Source of the DNA: Rhizobium sp. BK251
Lineage (GTDB): Bacteria; Pseudomonadota; Alphaproteobacteria; Rhizobiales; Rhizobiaceae
Length of the DNA stretch: 64,000 nucleotides
Reading direction: 5' to 3'
Assembly (NCBI RefSeq): GCF_004345245.1
Contig: NZ_SLUQ01000009.1
Coordinates: 1-64,000, forward strand
Below the pieces are notes generated by a model, which was given only the letters and a program-made list of their open reading frames with translations, was not told the DNA's origin and searched no databases. Of this stretch, positions 8,897 through 18,642 are shown piece by piece (the stretch's first letter is position 1; every line of letters starts with the position of its first letter). A program made the translations under genes and the position numbers.

Positions 8897-10432
8897 ATGA
8901 GAAACGGCAAGATTGGGATGGAACAGATTCTATACTTTGGCCCCTTCCGCCTGAACGGTGCGGAGCGGCTATTGTTAAGGGACGAAGAGCCGGTGGCCAT
9001 TGGTGGCCGTGGCCTCGACATCTTGATTGCACTGATCGAGCGCGCGGGTGAGGTGGTCAGCAAACGGGAGCTGATCGATCTGGTCTGGCCAGACGTGACC
9101 GTGGAAGAGGCCAATCTTCGAGTGCATATTACAATCCTGCGCAGAGTGCTGCAGGATGGCCAGGATGGCGCTCGATATGTCGTCAACATCCCTGGACGCG
9201 GATACAGCTTCGTCGCGTCCGTCCACCGTTCGGATCTACCGGCACCCCCCAAGCTCGCCAGCCCCGGCCCATCTCGGGTGCAAAGCCAGCATGAGCTCCG
9301 TCATCGCATGGTTGGGCGGAGCGACGATGTCTTTGACCTGTCTTCGCTGCTCCTGGCCCGGCGCTTCGTCAGCGTGGTAGGCGCCGGCGGCGTCGGCAAG
9401 ACGACTGTCGCCGCGGCGGTGGCCGATGCGCTGTTCGGTGTCTTGGGGCGGGACGGCGTCTATTTCGTTGATTTTGGCGTGCTCGACGATCCGACTTTGG
9501 TCCCGCATACTGTCGCGGCCGCGCTCGGTTGCCTTATTCCAGGTTCGGATCCCGACCTATGCATCCGCACTGCGTTGGCGGAGCGGCGTGTCCTGCTCGT
9601 GCTCGACAGCTGCGAGCATGTGGTCGAGACCGTTGCCCGTTTCACCGAGCGGCTTTTCCTTGATGCTCCTTCGGTGCATCTCTTGGCGACGAGCCGAGAG
9701 GCCCTGCATGTCGGTGGAGAGAATGTCTACCGGCTCGCACCGCTCGAAACCCCGGCCGAGGAATTTCCGACTGCCGGTGAAGCGCTCGCCTCGCCGGCCG
9801 TGCAGCTGTTCATGGAGAGGGCGACCGCGAGCGGGTACAGGCACGAACTCAGCGACAAAGATGCGCCATTTGTCGCCAGCATCTGCCGCCGGCTTGATGG
9901 AATTGCCCTTGCAATCGAGCTTGCCGCAAGTCGCGTCGGTCTCTATGGAATCCAGGGAACCGCCGAACTGCTTGATCACGGCGGCGAATTGGTTCTTGAC
10001 GGGCGGCGCGGTGCGCTGCCTCGGCACCAGAGCCTTCAGGCGACGCTCGACTGGAGCTACAACCTTCTGTCTTCGCAGGAGCAGAGAATTCTCTGCCGGC
10101 TATCGGTATTCGCCGAGCCGTTCACGCTGGAAGCTGCTCATGCTATGGCACGCGATGCCGGCGAGGGCGCGCAGGCAGTCAGCAATGCGCTTGCCAGTCT
10201 GATCGACAAATCCCTCCTGTCGGTTTTCAAGGAAAGCGTGAGCGCAGTCTACAGGCTTCCAGACACGACCCGTGCCTATGCGGCGGCAAAGCTCGTCGAA
10301 AGCAACGATTTACCAGCAATTTCACGCAACGATGGTTCCCATTTCGCTATCCTCAACGAGGCGGCTGGAAAAAGCGGCTCGGCTGTTGCGCTGCGAAAAT
10401 CAAGCTGCCGACATCAGCGGGCCATGGCCTAG
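8897..10432 (+). CDS. Winged-helix/NTPase transcriptional regulator lacking the TPR half
   Basis: 511 residues. An OmpR/CadC-type winged helix (Trans_reg_C) lies at about 11-110 with RLNGAERLLLRD...GGRGLDILIALIERAGEVVSKRELIDLVWPD. A predicted ATPase (AAA/NB-ARC-like, COG3903 type) follows, with Walker A GAGGVGKTT at about 163-171, Walker B VLLVLDSCEHV near 233-243 and LATSREALHV. The homologue at 12772 is 991 residues; this copy matches it through the winged helix and NTPase, then stops about where the TPR region begins, after a short unrelated-looking tail. Starts at 8894 (GTG) or 8918 are alternatives. It is either a genuine short regulator or a 3'-truncated paralogue. Confidence 0.82.
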   Translation: MRNGKIGMEQILYFGPFRLNGAERLLLRDEEPVAIGGRGLDILIALIERAGEVVSKRELIDLVWPDVTVEEANLRVHITILRRVLQDGQDGARYVVNIPGRGYSFVASVHRSDLPAPPKLASPGPSRVQSQHELRHRMVGRSDDVFDLSSLLLARRFVSVVGAGGVGKTTVAAAVADALFGVLGRDGVYFVDFGVLDDPTLVPHTVAAALGCLIPGSDPDLCIRTALAERRVLLVLDSCEHVVETVARFTERLFLDAPSVHLLATSREALHVGGENVYRLAPLETPAEEFPTAGEALASPAVQLFMERATASGYRHELSDKDAPFVASICRRLDGIALAIELAASRVGLYGIQGTAELLDHGGELVLDGRRGALPRHQSLQATLDWSYNLLSSQEQRILCRLSVFAEPFTLEAAHAMARDAGEGAQAVSNALASLIDKSLLSVFKESVSAVYRLPDTTRAYAAAKLVESNDLPAISRNDGSHFAILNEAAGKSGSAVALRKSSCRHQRAMA

Positions 10433-10785
10433 GCCCCGCTTCCCCGAAAAACCAAGACGTCCAAGCGTTCCTAGCGCCCACGTCCGGCGCGCGTGCCGGA
10501 CACGGTAGACGTTGTCCCCTTGGCGTCATTGGGCAGGAGCGAGCTGCCTGCGGCGACACAAACCTTAACACCTTTTTGCGACTAACAACGTGTCAAGAAC
10601 CATGGCCCGGTTCATATTCAATCCAGAAGAACGGCCTCTGGAAAACCGAACAGCCTATTGTTCGCAGATGGAAGGCGAAGAGCAATTCGCCCTGAAGTCA
10701 TGAGGCCGACTGGCGCCTGCATCGGCATGGCACATGTGACGGTCGCAGCCGCATCGATTCAACGGATCCGGAAAGGGAGACGTTC
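10433..10785. other. Intergenic region after the truncated regulator
   Basis: About 350 bases with no convincing gene. Neither of the other two forward frames continues the missing TPR half of the upstream regulator, so the truncation is not a simple single frameshift. A purine-rich Shine-Dalgarno sequence for the next gene lies at its end. Confidence 0.45.
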
Positions 10786-12039
10786 ATGCCCTTCAACGCA
10801 CTTCTCGCTACCCGCTCAGATCAAAGGGCGATTACAACGCGTGTCGTCTCCTTTGAAGAGAGCCAATTGATGCCCGGCGAGGTGACGGTTGCTGTCGAGT
10901 GGTCGTCCGTGAGCTATAGGGACGCCTTGGCAATTACGGGTGCGGCGCCCCTTATCAAGACATTTCCGCTCATTCCCGGCATCGATCTGGCGGGAACGGT
11001 GGAAGCGTCGTTGGACGCTCGTTTCGAGCGCGGTGACAAGGTCGTCCTGAATGGCTGGGCGCTGGGCCAGACCCATCACGGCGGCTATGCGCAGCGTGCC
11101 CGTGTCAGCGCGGATTGGCTGCTGAAGCTGCCCGCTTCGATCAGTACGCGTGATGCGATGGCAATCGGGACGGCCGGGTACACCGCCATGCTGAGCGTGC
11201 TGGCGCTTGAACATGGCGGCCTGACTCCGGAGCGCGGGGATGTTCTGGTAACAGGGGCGAGTGGTGGGGTCGGATCGAGCGCAGTCTCGATCCTGTCGAA
11301 GCTTGGCTATCGGGTCATTGCGTCTACCGGCCGCCAAGAGCAGCACTCCCGCCTGCGTGTCCTCGGTGCGACCGAGATAATAGGACGCAATATCCAATCC
11401 GGCGAGGCGCGATCGATCGGGGCGGCGCGTTGGATGGGTGCAGTGGATACGGTCGGCAGCAAGACGCTTGCCGGCATACTCGCACAAACCGGTTATGGCG
11501 GGGTCGTCGCTGCATGCGGCGTCGTCCAGGGCGCAGACTTGCCGGCGTCGGTCCTGCCATTCATGCAGCGTGCGGTAACCCTGATTGGCATCGACTCGGT
11601 AAACGCACCTCGCGCCATTCGTTCCAGGGCCTGGGAGCGGCTTGCGACCGATCTCGATCGCGCAACGCTGGCGCCTGTGATCAACGAAATTGGCCTGGCC
11701 GATGTGCCGAGCACCGCATCTGCCATCCTCCAGGGCAAGATGCGAGGCCGCACGATCGTCAACGTGAATTCCGGGCTGAGGGCTGTCGATGTGCGGCAGC
11801 GGAGGATCTGTGGATCAGCAGACGCGATGCCACCATCACCCGTTGGAGACGTTGAAGACGCGGTCGTGTCTACGGGTGGGTCTCGCCCCGAGATCAGCGA
11901 TCCATTCGGCCTCTCGACCGGCGGGTTTGTGGCCCAGCTCATCAGGCACCAATCGCCTCATCTGGCGCCCCTGTGCTTTTCTGCCGGCATCGACTTGCTC
12001 GACATTTCAGACCCTTCCGCAAGTCGAGGTGTGTTTTGA
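10786..12039 (+). CDS. AcuI/YhdH-like NADPH-dependent quinone oxidoreductase with unusual C-terminal extension
   Basis: 417 residues. The first 330 or so match the MDR-superfamily AcuI/YhdH group: GroES-like N-terminal part with VEWSSVSYRDALAITG, IPGIDLAGTV, then a Rossmann region GASGGVGSSAVSILSKLGY and a terminal GRTIVNVN. AcuI proteins reduce acrylyl-CoA; related YhdH proteins have unclear substrates. The family normally ends right after the GRTIV..N motif, but here translation runs on for about 85 residues with no family resemblance, as if the native stop were lost. AGGGAG precedes the ATG. Flanked by two winged-helix/NTPase regulators, one of which may control it. Confidence 0.88.
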   Translation: MPFNALLATRSDQRAITTRVVSFEESQLMPGEVTVAVEWSSVSYRDALAITGAAPLIKTFPLIPGIDLAGTVEASLDARFERGDKVVLNGWALGQTHHGGYAQRARVSADWLLKLPASISTRDAMAIGTAGYTAMLSVLALEHGGLTPERGDVLVTGASGGVGSSAVSILSKLGYRVIASTGRQEQHSRLRVLGATEIIGRNIQSGEARSIGAARWMGAVDTVGSKTLAGILAQTGYGGVVAACGVVQGADLPASVLPFMQRAVTLIGIDSVNAPRAIRSRAWERLATDLDRATLAPVINEIGLADVPSTASAILQGKMRGRTIVNVNSGLRAVDVRQRRICGSADAMPPSPVGDVEDAVVSTGGSRPEISDPFGLSTGGFVAQLIRHQSPHLAPLCFSAGIDLLDISDPSASRGVF

Positions 12040-12148
12040 GAAGGGGCACCATGAAGATTGCCTACCCTGACGGTCTTCAGAGAGAGGATCTCGTCAGGGG
12101 TGTCGCCGTTCAGCAATTGTCAGGGGATCCGAATATGGGTTTTGTCCA

Positions 12149-12493
12149 ATGAACGTTTCCGATATCGATCTCGTTGTTCCAAGTTCCATCCGCAACGATA
12201 TCCATAACTTCTGTCTGGCACTCAGCGGCTGCATTGTCCGCGAGGCGGGCAGTCTTCTGGCGGAGACGGCTGAGCAGTTTTCGGCGGGTGAGGTCATCCT
12301 CGCAGAACTGCGCATTCCGCCCGAGAAGATAAGTGAGCGCGCCCGCGTGCTGTACCGTAAGGCTGCCGATTGCGAGGCTTTCGCGGACCATTTGGTCGGA
12401 AAGGTGCCCAGAACTGAGGACGAGCTTTCCGAGTGGTGGGCGGCCGCGTTGGCGCATGACATTTTCGAGCGGCGACGTTCAACGAGTGACTGA
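12149..12493 (+). CDS. Small hypothetical protein
   Basis: 114 residues, soluble, mixed helical composition, beginning MNVSDIDLVVPSS and containing EWWAAALAHDIFERRR near the end. No family is recognised and there are no membrane segments or signal peptide. It lies between the reductase and the large winged-helix regulator on the same strand. A strong ribosome-binding site is not visible, so its reality rests on reading-frame length and protein-like composition. The antisense frame is of similar length, so the strand is not beyond doubt. Confidence 0.45.
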   Translation: MNVSDIDLVVPSSIRNDIHNFCLALSGCIVREAGSLLAETAEQFSAGEVILAELRIPPEKISERARVLYRKAADCEAFADHLVGKVPRTEDELSEWWAAALAHDIFERRRSTSD

Positions 12494-12771
12494 GTGCTGT
12501 CGAACTTCTTCGTCGGTGGTCGCATCCGGTCGCCGGTATAGAGCTGCCGGCTTATCGATCACTCTAGCAGCACGCGCGACGATAGCCTCGCTGCCAAGCG
12601 GCATGCGGTCGCGCCTCTTGCTTTTTCATCCCGACGTTGCCCTTCATTGCGCAGGCCGGCCGCAATTCCAGATAAATCACTGCATTAAAATAGTTGTTGC
12701 GTTGCAGCGGAACATTGCTGCACAAATAAATGTGAGTTGCCTTTGCGGACACGCACGAGCTTCCTCAAGCA

Positions 12772-15747
12772 ATGCGACGCTGCGAAGTCGATGATTTTTT
12801 AAGTATTGGCCCTTGCGAGCAGGTAGTGGTCGGATACCAATCAAACGACAAAGTTCAGGCGGCAGACGACCCATCCGCCAAGGGTAAGGCAAGGGCGGAA
12901 GTCGCAGGCCCGGTACTTCAGTTCGGCGCATTCACACTGTTGCCGCATCGGCGGGTTTTAACCAAGGACGGAGAGGCGATCGAAATCGGCGGGCGCGCGC
13001 TCGACCTGCTGATCGAGCTTGTCACCAATGCCGGTCAGACCGTCGACAAGGAAAGGCTTATCAGCTGTGCCTGGCCGGATATTTTCGTCGAAAGCGTCAA
13101 TCTGAGGGTTCAGATCGTCAACCTGCGAAAAGTCCTGGGCGATGGCCCGAACGACCAGCGGTACATCAAGACGCATGTCGGCCGAGGATATCGGTTTGTC
13201 GCGCCGGTCAAGCATACGTCGGCACAGTCGTTCGAGCCCGTCTCGATGCCGGAGATCAGCGAGGCCCCGAAAGAGGCGATGGTATTGCCTGCCGAGCCGG
13301 CACGGATGGTGGGCCGGGGCGAGGAAGTGCGGTTGCTGGTGGAGCGGCTACTTTCCGAGCGCTTCATTACAATCCTTGGGCCTGGCGGCGTTGGCAAGAC
13401 GACGGTCGCCGTGGCGGCAACGCACCTGCTCCTACCCGCCTTCGAAGGAGCAGCATATTTCGCCGACCTCGGCGCTCTTCGCGATGCTCATCTGGTGCCG
13501 TCCTTTCTTGCATCGCTCTTTGACATACCGGTGCAGTCCGACGATCCGACCCCGGGCTTGATCGCGCATCTTGGCGACAGGCAGCTTTTGCTCGTGCTCG
13601 ACAATTGCGAACATGTCGTGGATGCGGTGGCGAAGATTGCCGAACTTATCTTCTTCAAAGCGCCAAGGGTTCACATCCTGGCAACCAGCCGGGAGGCGCT
13701 TCGGGTCGAGGGCGAACACATCGTCTTCCTTGAACCTCTCGGCTACCCCTCTTCGGAGGATGAGCTACAAGCCGATGCATTTGAATTTCCGGCGATCCAG
13801 CTCTTCGTCAATCGTGCGGAGGCGGCGGGCGCACCCATCGAGCGCACGCCTGAGAATGCAGAGCTCATAACGAGCATCTGCGCGCGCCTGGACGGGATGG
13901 CGCTTGCCATTGAGCTGACGGCCGGTGCCGTGGCCGCCTATGGTGTTGCCCAGACCGCTGCGCTCCTCAGGGACCGGATGCAGCTCAGCTGGATTGGCCG
14001 GCGAACCGCTGCGCCCCGGCATCGGACGATCGAGGCAACGCTTGACTGGAGCTACGCGCTGCTCTCGCCGATGGAGCAGACCGTGATGGACCGGCTCGGC
14101 ATTTTCGTGGGCAGTTTTACGCTTCCAATGGCCCTTGCCGTGCTCATGGAGACCGGCCTGACCAAGCGCGAGCTATTGGAGTCGATCCATGGCCTGAAGT
14201 CGAAATCCCTCATCGGGACGGATGGAAATCACGGTGGACCCTCGTTCCGGCTGTTGGAACTCACGCGCGACTATGCTCATACTCGGCTCAGGAAACAGAA
14301 CCTGCTGGCTCCGACCGCAAGAGCGCACGCCGCTCACATGCGGGAGATGCTGTCCGACAGGCGGCAGATATTGAATTTGCCGACCGACACCCTCAGGGGG
14401 TGGGTCGGCAATCTGCGAGCGGCTCTCCAATGGGCCTATGACGCAAACGAGGATGCTGCGCTCAGGGTTTCGCTTGCTGCCGGGGCGACGACTCTGCTTC
14501 TGCGCTTGTCGCTGTTTACCGAATGTCGAAAGTGGTGCGAAGCCGCGCTGAAGCTCGAGGAAGCGATGGAGCCGGGATTCGAGATGGAATTGCAGGGCGC
14601 GCTCGGGCTTTCTCTGATGTTCACGCAAGGCCAGGGCGTTGCCGCCGGTCTTGCCCTTGAGCGCGCGCATGAGGTTGCCGAAAGCCTCGGTAGCCTCGAC
14701 GACCAGCTGCGGTTCATCGGACGGCTCCATATCTACCACGAGAGGCAAGGCGACTTCCTCGGCGCCCTGAATTGGGGCCAGCGGTCGCGGGCGATTGCAC
14801 AGCAGATTGGTACGGATGCAGCGCGCGGGACTGCGCTCTCCCTGCTCGGAATTTCCCACCATCTCATGGGGGATCAGGCAGTCGCGCGGGAGGAGTTCGA
14901 GGAGTCGATACGATACATTCCACCTTCCGACCTGGGGAGTATCACCTACTACGGGTTTGACCACCGCAATCGCTCCCAAATTGGGCTCGCGAGAACGATG
15001 TGGTTGCTGGGCTTTCCCGCCCAGGCACGCGCCATTGCCGTTTCGACGGTTGCGGAGGCGGCGCAACTCGGGCATCCGCTCACCCACTGTATCGCGTTGA
15101 TCTGGGCCGTGTCGGTCTTTCAATGGGTGGGAGACCTCGATCGCTTGCAGGAGAGTGTCGCGGTCTTTCGCCGATTAGCCATGATCAATGCGCTCGGGCC
15201 CTATCTTGCGGTCTCCCAGGGAATGGAAGGCGAACTTGCGATCCGCGAGGGCCGCATCGAAGAGGGCGTGCGCGCGTTGGAGGCCTGTCTCGAACGCCTG
15301 CATGCCGTGCGCTACGAACTGCTTACGACGACTTTCAACATGACGCTCGCCGAGGGTCTGGTTGCTGCCGGTCGACTGGCTTCGGCCCTCGACCTTGTCG
15401 AGGCGACCATTGATCTCAACAGTCATCATGGCGATGTTTTCGCAATGCCGGAGTTGCTACGAATCAAGGCTGCCATCCTGATCGCCGCTGGGGATCGCCA
15501 ACGGGGCGTTGCCGTGCAACGCGAGTCGCTCGATTGGAGCCGGCAACAGGGTACTCGGTCATGGGAATTGCGAACCGCCATCGATCTCGGTGAGGTCTTG
15601 ATCGAGGACGATCGTTCAGAGGAAGCGCTGGAACTTCTGGGACAGGCGTTGGAGCCATTCATCGAGGGCAGGGAGACGCACGACGTCCAAAGGGCTCTCC
15701 AACTTGTCGAACAGATCAGCGATACGCGACCTCCCGAAGGCGAGTGA
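12772..15747 (+). CDS. Winged-helix/NTPase/TPR signal-transduction regulator
   Basis: 991 residues. A Trans_reg_C winged helix lies at about 48-145 (LQFGAFTLLPHRRVLTKDG, GGRALDLLIELV, ERLISCAWPD). Next comes a COG3903-type predicted ATPase with Walker A GPGGVGKTT around 202-211, Walker B LLLVLDNCEHV around 271-282 and LATSREALRV. The long helical C-terminal part, roughly 560-970, has a TPR-like pattern (repeated alanine-rich helix pairs). Proteins of this STAND-like design are thought to couple ligand or partner sensing by the repeats to NTP-dependent activation of DNA binding. The first roughly 45 residues are poorly conserved in type and the true start may be later. Its neighbour at 8897 is a shorter paralogue. 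Confidence 0.88.
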   Translation: MRRCEVDDFLSIGPCEQVVVGYQSNDKVQAADDPSAKGKARAEVAGPVLQFGAFTLLPHRRVLTKDGEAIEIGGRALDLLIELVTNAGQTVDKERLISCAWPDIFVESVNLRVQIVNLRKVLGDGPNDQRYIKTHVGRGYRFVAPVKHTSAQSFEPVSMPEISEAPKEAMVLPAEPARMVGRGEEVRLLVERLLSERFITILGPGGVGKTTVAVAATHLLLPAFEGAAYFADLGALRDAHLVPSFLASLFDIPVQSDDPTPGLIAHLGDRQLLLVLDNCEHVVDAVAKIAELIFFKAPRVHILATSREALRVEGEHIVFLEPLGYPSSEDELQADAFEFPAIQLFVNRAEAAGAPIERTPENAELITSICARLDGMALAIELTAGAVAAYGVAQTAALLRDRMQLSWIGRRTAAPRHRTIEATLDWSYALLSPMEQTVMDRLGIFVGSFTLPMALAVLMETGLTKRELLESIHGLKSKSLIGTDGNHGGPSFRLLELTRDYAHTRLRKQNLLAPTARAHAAHMREMLSDRRQILNLPTDTLRGWVGNLRAALQWAYDANEDAALRVSLAAGATTLLLRLSLFTECRKWCEAALKLEEAMEPGFEMELQGALGLSLMFTQGQGVAAGLALERAHEVAESLGSLDDQLRFIGRLHIYHERQGDFLGALNWGQRSRAIAQQIGTDAARGTALSLLGISHHLMGDQAVAREEFEESIRYIPPSDLGSITYYGFDHRNRSQIGLARTMWLLGFPAQARAIAVSTVAEAAQLGHPLTHCIALIWAVSVFQWVGDLDRLQESVAVFRRLAMINALGPYLAVSQGMEGELAIREGRIEEGVRALEACLERLHAVRYELLTTTFNMTLAEGLVAAGRLASALDLVEATIDLNSHHGDVFAMPELLRIKAAILIAAGDRQRGVAVQRESLDWSRQQGTRSWELRTAIDLGEVLIEDDRSEEALELLGQALEPFIEGRETHDVQRALQLVEQISDTRPPEGE

Positions 15748-16116
15748 CTGGCGGCTCCCTTGTCCATCGACGCGCCGGAAAACTGCAGGCGCGCTGCGGC
15801 AGCGCCCATCGCAATCCCGTCAGACTTGTCACTCTCACCATTCGGTATCCGGCGCTAATCTATCCCGGTATCCAAGATTGCGAAGGCTTGCTGCGCGCTT
15901 CGATAGAACCCGTTGTGCTCCCACGCCTGGGTCCAGGTGGACCACGACTGCCTGTGATGCGGCGCAGATTCGAGGAGCGATCTTGGCAGTTGGGCGTTAT
16001 TCTTGCTGGAGAGAAGCCCAGCCCATATCGAGTTGCAGCAAGTCCATGGATGGGGTTCGACCCTGTCCAATCCTTCGCCCCTGGTGAGCAGGCCAGATCA
16101 AACATAGGAGAGACCG
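15748..16116. other. Intergenic region before SRPBCC gene
   Basis: About 370 bases. Open frames exist on both strands, but none has a ribosome-binding site together with recognisable protein features. AGGAGAG near 16103-16110 serves the gene at 16117. No ArsR-type regulator, a common partner of such genes, is present here. Confidence 0.4.
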
Positions 16117-16563
16117 ATGCAGACGTCCTTCGTCGTTCGTCGTGAAACCCATGTCCCGGCGCCGCCTTCCGCGGTATTCGCCCTCCTTACCGATCCAGAA
16201 AAAATACTTCGCTGGATGGGAACGGAAGCGCAGACTGAGCCTCAGGCCGAAGGGCTCTATCTCGTCAACGTCACCGGTGCCCGCTGCGCGCGCGGCTCCT
16301 TTCGTGAGGTAGTGCCGGTTCACCGCCTGACCTACAGTTTTGGGTGGGATGGAAGTGAGACTGTGCCGCCGGGATCGAGCCTGGTCGAGATAGACCTGAT
16401 GGAGCAGCCGGACGGAACCCTGCTGCGCCTCACTCACAGTGGCTTGCCCAATGCTGAGCAATGCGCGAGCCATGCGGAGGGCTGGGCGCATTATCTCGAC
16501 AGGCTGGCCGTGGCTGCGGGCGGGCGCGACCCCGGTCCCGATCCGTGGGTGGGCAGGACCTAG
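16117..16563 (+). CDS. SRPBCC (AHSA1-like) domain protein
   Basis: 148 residues forming one START/Bet v1-like domain of the AHSA1 group: VRRETHVPAPPSAVFALLTDPEKILRWMG at the N-terminus, then alternating strands and the final helix with HAEGWAHYLDRLA. Such proteins bind small hydrophobic ligands; the enzymatic or sensory role is generally unknown. AGGAGAG precedes the start. It is followed closely by the cyclase gene, so they may be cotranscribed. Confidence 0.85.
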   Translation: MQTSFVVRRETHVPAPPSAVFALLTDPEKILRWMGTEAQTEPQAEGLYLVNVTGARCARGSFREVVPVHRLTYSFGWDGSETVPPGSSLVEIDLMEQPDGTLLRLTHSGLPNAEQCASHAEGWAHYLDRLAVAAGGRDPGPDPWVGRT

Positions 16564-16650
16564 CCGCCGATAGGATTGACAATCTCCCCGTTCGGGCAAC
16601 GACTCCGGGGCGCGGGTGACAGCCTGCCGCCACCGTGGCATGATCCCGAC

Positions 16651-17709
16651 ATGGAATTGCCTGCCTCCTTCGCATGGCTGGTTGACGAGGCCAGTGCTTC
16701 GCCCAGTCCCGATTCATTCCTGGCTGCGCTCGGCGGTCTCCTGTTGGCCGATGGCCTGCCGCTGGCCGGTGGAGCCCTGACGCTTTCAGTACCTCACCCC
16801 ATCATCGCTCACCGCACCTGGCTGTGGCGAGCGAAGACCGGGGCGGTGATCGAGGCCCTTGGCTTCGCCGGCGCGCCGCGCACGCAGGCTGGCCGCGACT
16901 GGCTGGGCGGCCTTGGGGCGGTGCATGAGGATGTCGTCGTGGCACGAGCCGACGCTCCGGTGCTGGGCTGGGCCGGGGCCAGGCCGTTCGATCCAGACGA
17001 GGCCGACCGTCTGCGGCAAGCCGCGCGCTTCGCTGGAGCGCCGCTCGCTGCCCTTGCCGCGCGAGCAGCGCTCACGACATTGCTCGAGGCCTATCTCGGT
17101 CGGCGCAGTGCCGCACGTGTACAGGCGGGTGCGCTGTCCCGCGGCACCGGAGAAACCATCCGCGCCGCCCTGCTCTGTGCCGATCTGCGCGATTTCACGG
17201 CTCTGTCGGAGGTAACGGAGCCGGCGGCGATGATAGCCGCGCTCGACGCCTGGTTCGAGCGTGTTGCCGGCGCAGTTCACGCGTTCGGCGGCGAGGTGCT
17301 GAAGTTCATCGGAGACGGCGTGTTGGCAGTCTTCCCGGTGACCAGCGCTCCGGCCGAGGCCTGCGAGGCGGCGCTGCGTGCGGTCGTCGCCGCACGCGCC
17401 GGCATGGACCATCTCGATGCGGTACGACGGGAGCAGGGGCTGCCGCCGCTGCCTTTTGGGGCGGCAGTGCATTTTGGCGAGATGCTGTGGGGAAACATCG
17501 GTGCGGCCGACCGGCTCGACTTTACGGCCATCGGCCCCGCAATCAACCTGGTCAGCCGCCTCGAGGGCCTGTGCAAGCCCCTTGGAAGGAGCGTGCTCAT
17601 TTCGGGTGCGGTTGCGGCGCAGACGACGCAACCGTTGAAGCCATTGGGTGATCACGCGCTACGGGGGATCGCAGCACCCTGCGCGGTCTTCACCCTGCCC
17701 GACGACTGA
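16651..17709 (+). CDS. Class III adenylate/guanylate cyclase
   Basis: 352 residues from the ATG at 16651; the frame is open to a TTG at 16576. The N-terminal half, about 1-165, is a variable sensory region. The catalytic domain starts around 170 with metal-binding Asp residues in CADLRDFT and IGDGVLAVF (with Lys in EVLKFIGDG, a base-recognition position), and TAIGPAINLVSRLEG near 291-305 carries the Asn/Arg transition-state pair. These key positions indicate an active cyclase, probably making cAMP. No membrane segment is seen. A cyclic-nucleotide-binding antiporter is encoded at 32459, but no link is shown. Confidence 0.88.
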   Translation: MELPASFAWLVDEASASPSPDSFLAALGGLLLADGLPLAGGALTLSVPHPIIAHRTWLWRAKTGAVIEALGFAGAPRTQAGRDWLGGLGAVHEDVVVARADAPVLGWAGARPFDPDEADRLRQAARFAGAPLAALAARAALTTLLEAYLGRRSAARVQAGALSRGTGETIRAALLCADLRDFTALSEVTEPAAMIAALDAWFERVAGAVHAFGGEVLKFIGDGVLAVFPVTSAPAEACEAALRAVVAARAGMDHLDAVRREQGLPPLPFGAAVHFGEMLWGNIGAADRLDFTAIGPAINLVSRLEGLCKPLGRSVLISGAVAAQTTQPLKPLGDHALRGIAAPCAVFTLPDD

Positions 17710-17726
17710 GGCCCACGGCGTATCAC

Positions 17727-18506
17727 CTAGATGGCCATACCGCCCGAGACTTCGATGCGCTGGGCGTTCACCCAGCGATTTTCCTCGGAAAGAAGCGAGG
17801 CTATCATCGGGCCGATATCGTCCGGCACGCCGACGCGGCCGAGCGCCACCATGTCGGCGACGCGCTTATTCACTTCCGGGTTGTCGCGAACCATGCCGCC
17901 GCTGAAATCCGTTGCGATGGCGCCCGGGGCGACCGTATTGACGGTGATGCGGCGCGGACCCAGTTCCTTGGCGAGGTAGCGCGTCAGGATCTCGACTGCA
18001 CCCTTCATCGATCCGTAGGAGGCACTTCCCGGCACGATGATGCGCGACAGGCCGGACGAGATGTTGATGATCCGCCCACCGTCATTGATCAGTGGAAGCA
18101 GCTTCTGCGTCAGGAAGAACACGCCCTTGAAATGGACGTTGTAGAGCTGGTCGAGTTCTTCCTCGGTCGTCTTTTCGAATGCCGCGTGATGAGAGGTGCC
18201 GGCGTTGTTAACGAGATAGTCAAAGCGTTCGGCACCCATGCGGTCCAATTCATTGCGGACCTGCTGGGCAAAGGCATCGAAGTTGGCGACGTTGGCCGTG
18301 TCGAGCTGCAGTGCGACTGCGCGCCTGCCGGCCTCGTCGACGAGGTCGACGACCTTCTGGGCTTCTGCCCGATTCGAATTGTAGGTGAAGATCGTATCGA
18401 CACCGTGCTTGGCGAGATTGAGCACCGTATTGCGGCCGAGGCCGCGGCTGCCGCCGGTAACGATTGCGATCCTGGGGCTTGAAATGGCTGGATTTTCTGC
18501 TGGCAT
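17727..18506 (-). CDS. Short-chain dehydrogenase/reductase
   Basis: 259 residues, a classical SDR. NAD(P)-binding TGGSRGLG lies at 17-24, NNAG at 100-103, catalytic Ser at 150-151, Tyr164 and Lys168 (YGSMK), and a C-terminal VNAQRIEVSGGM typical of the fold. The basic Arg after the glycine motif hints at NADP preference. The gene is divergent from an AraC-family regulator whose start is about 140 bases away, a common arrangement for an inducible detoxification or catabolic reductase. The substrate is unknown. Confidence 0.92.
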   Translation of the reverse strand: MPAENPAISSPRIAIVTGGSRGLGRNTVLNLAKHGVDTIFTYNSNRAEAQKVVDLVDEAGRRAVALQLDTANVANFDAFAQQVRNELDRMGAERFDYLVNNAGTSHHAAFEKTTEEELDQLYNVHFKGVFFLTQKLLPLINDGGRIINISSGLSRIIVPGSASYGSMKGAVEILTRYLAKELGPRRITVNTVAPGAIATDFSGGMVRDNPEVNKRVADMVALGRVGVPDDIGPMIASLLSEENRWVNAQRIEVSGGMAI

Positions 18507-18642
18507 CTTGAAACTCCTGTGTCTGTTTTCGCTGCACAGAATATGCCCGCCCGGCCGTTTGCGTGAATGCCGAAACTCCGCTGCTTCTTGCCTAATCCTG
18601 CTCCGAGCCTAGATGTTGGGGAGACTCAAGAGAGGCTTGGCT

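Noticed and set aside
10272..10508. Frameshift restoring the TPR half of the first winged-helix regulator
   Set aside because: The other frames do not read like TPR helices, so a single frameshift does not explain the short protein.
14173..15123. Minus-strand frame of 316 codons within the TPR regulator
   Set aside because: Antisense shadow of a well-supported 991-residue protein.
15744..16145. 133-codon frame between the TPR regulator and the SRPBCC gene
   Set aside because: No ribosome site, overlaps the SRPBCC start, and composition is unlike a folded protein.
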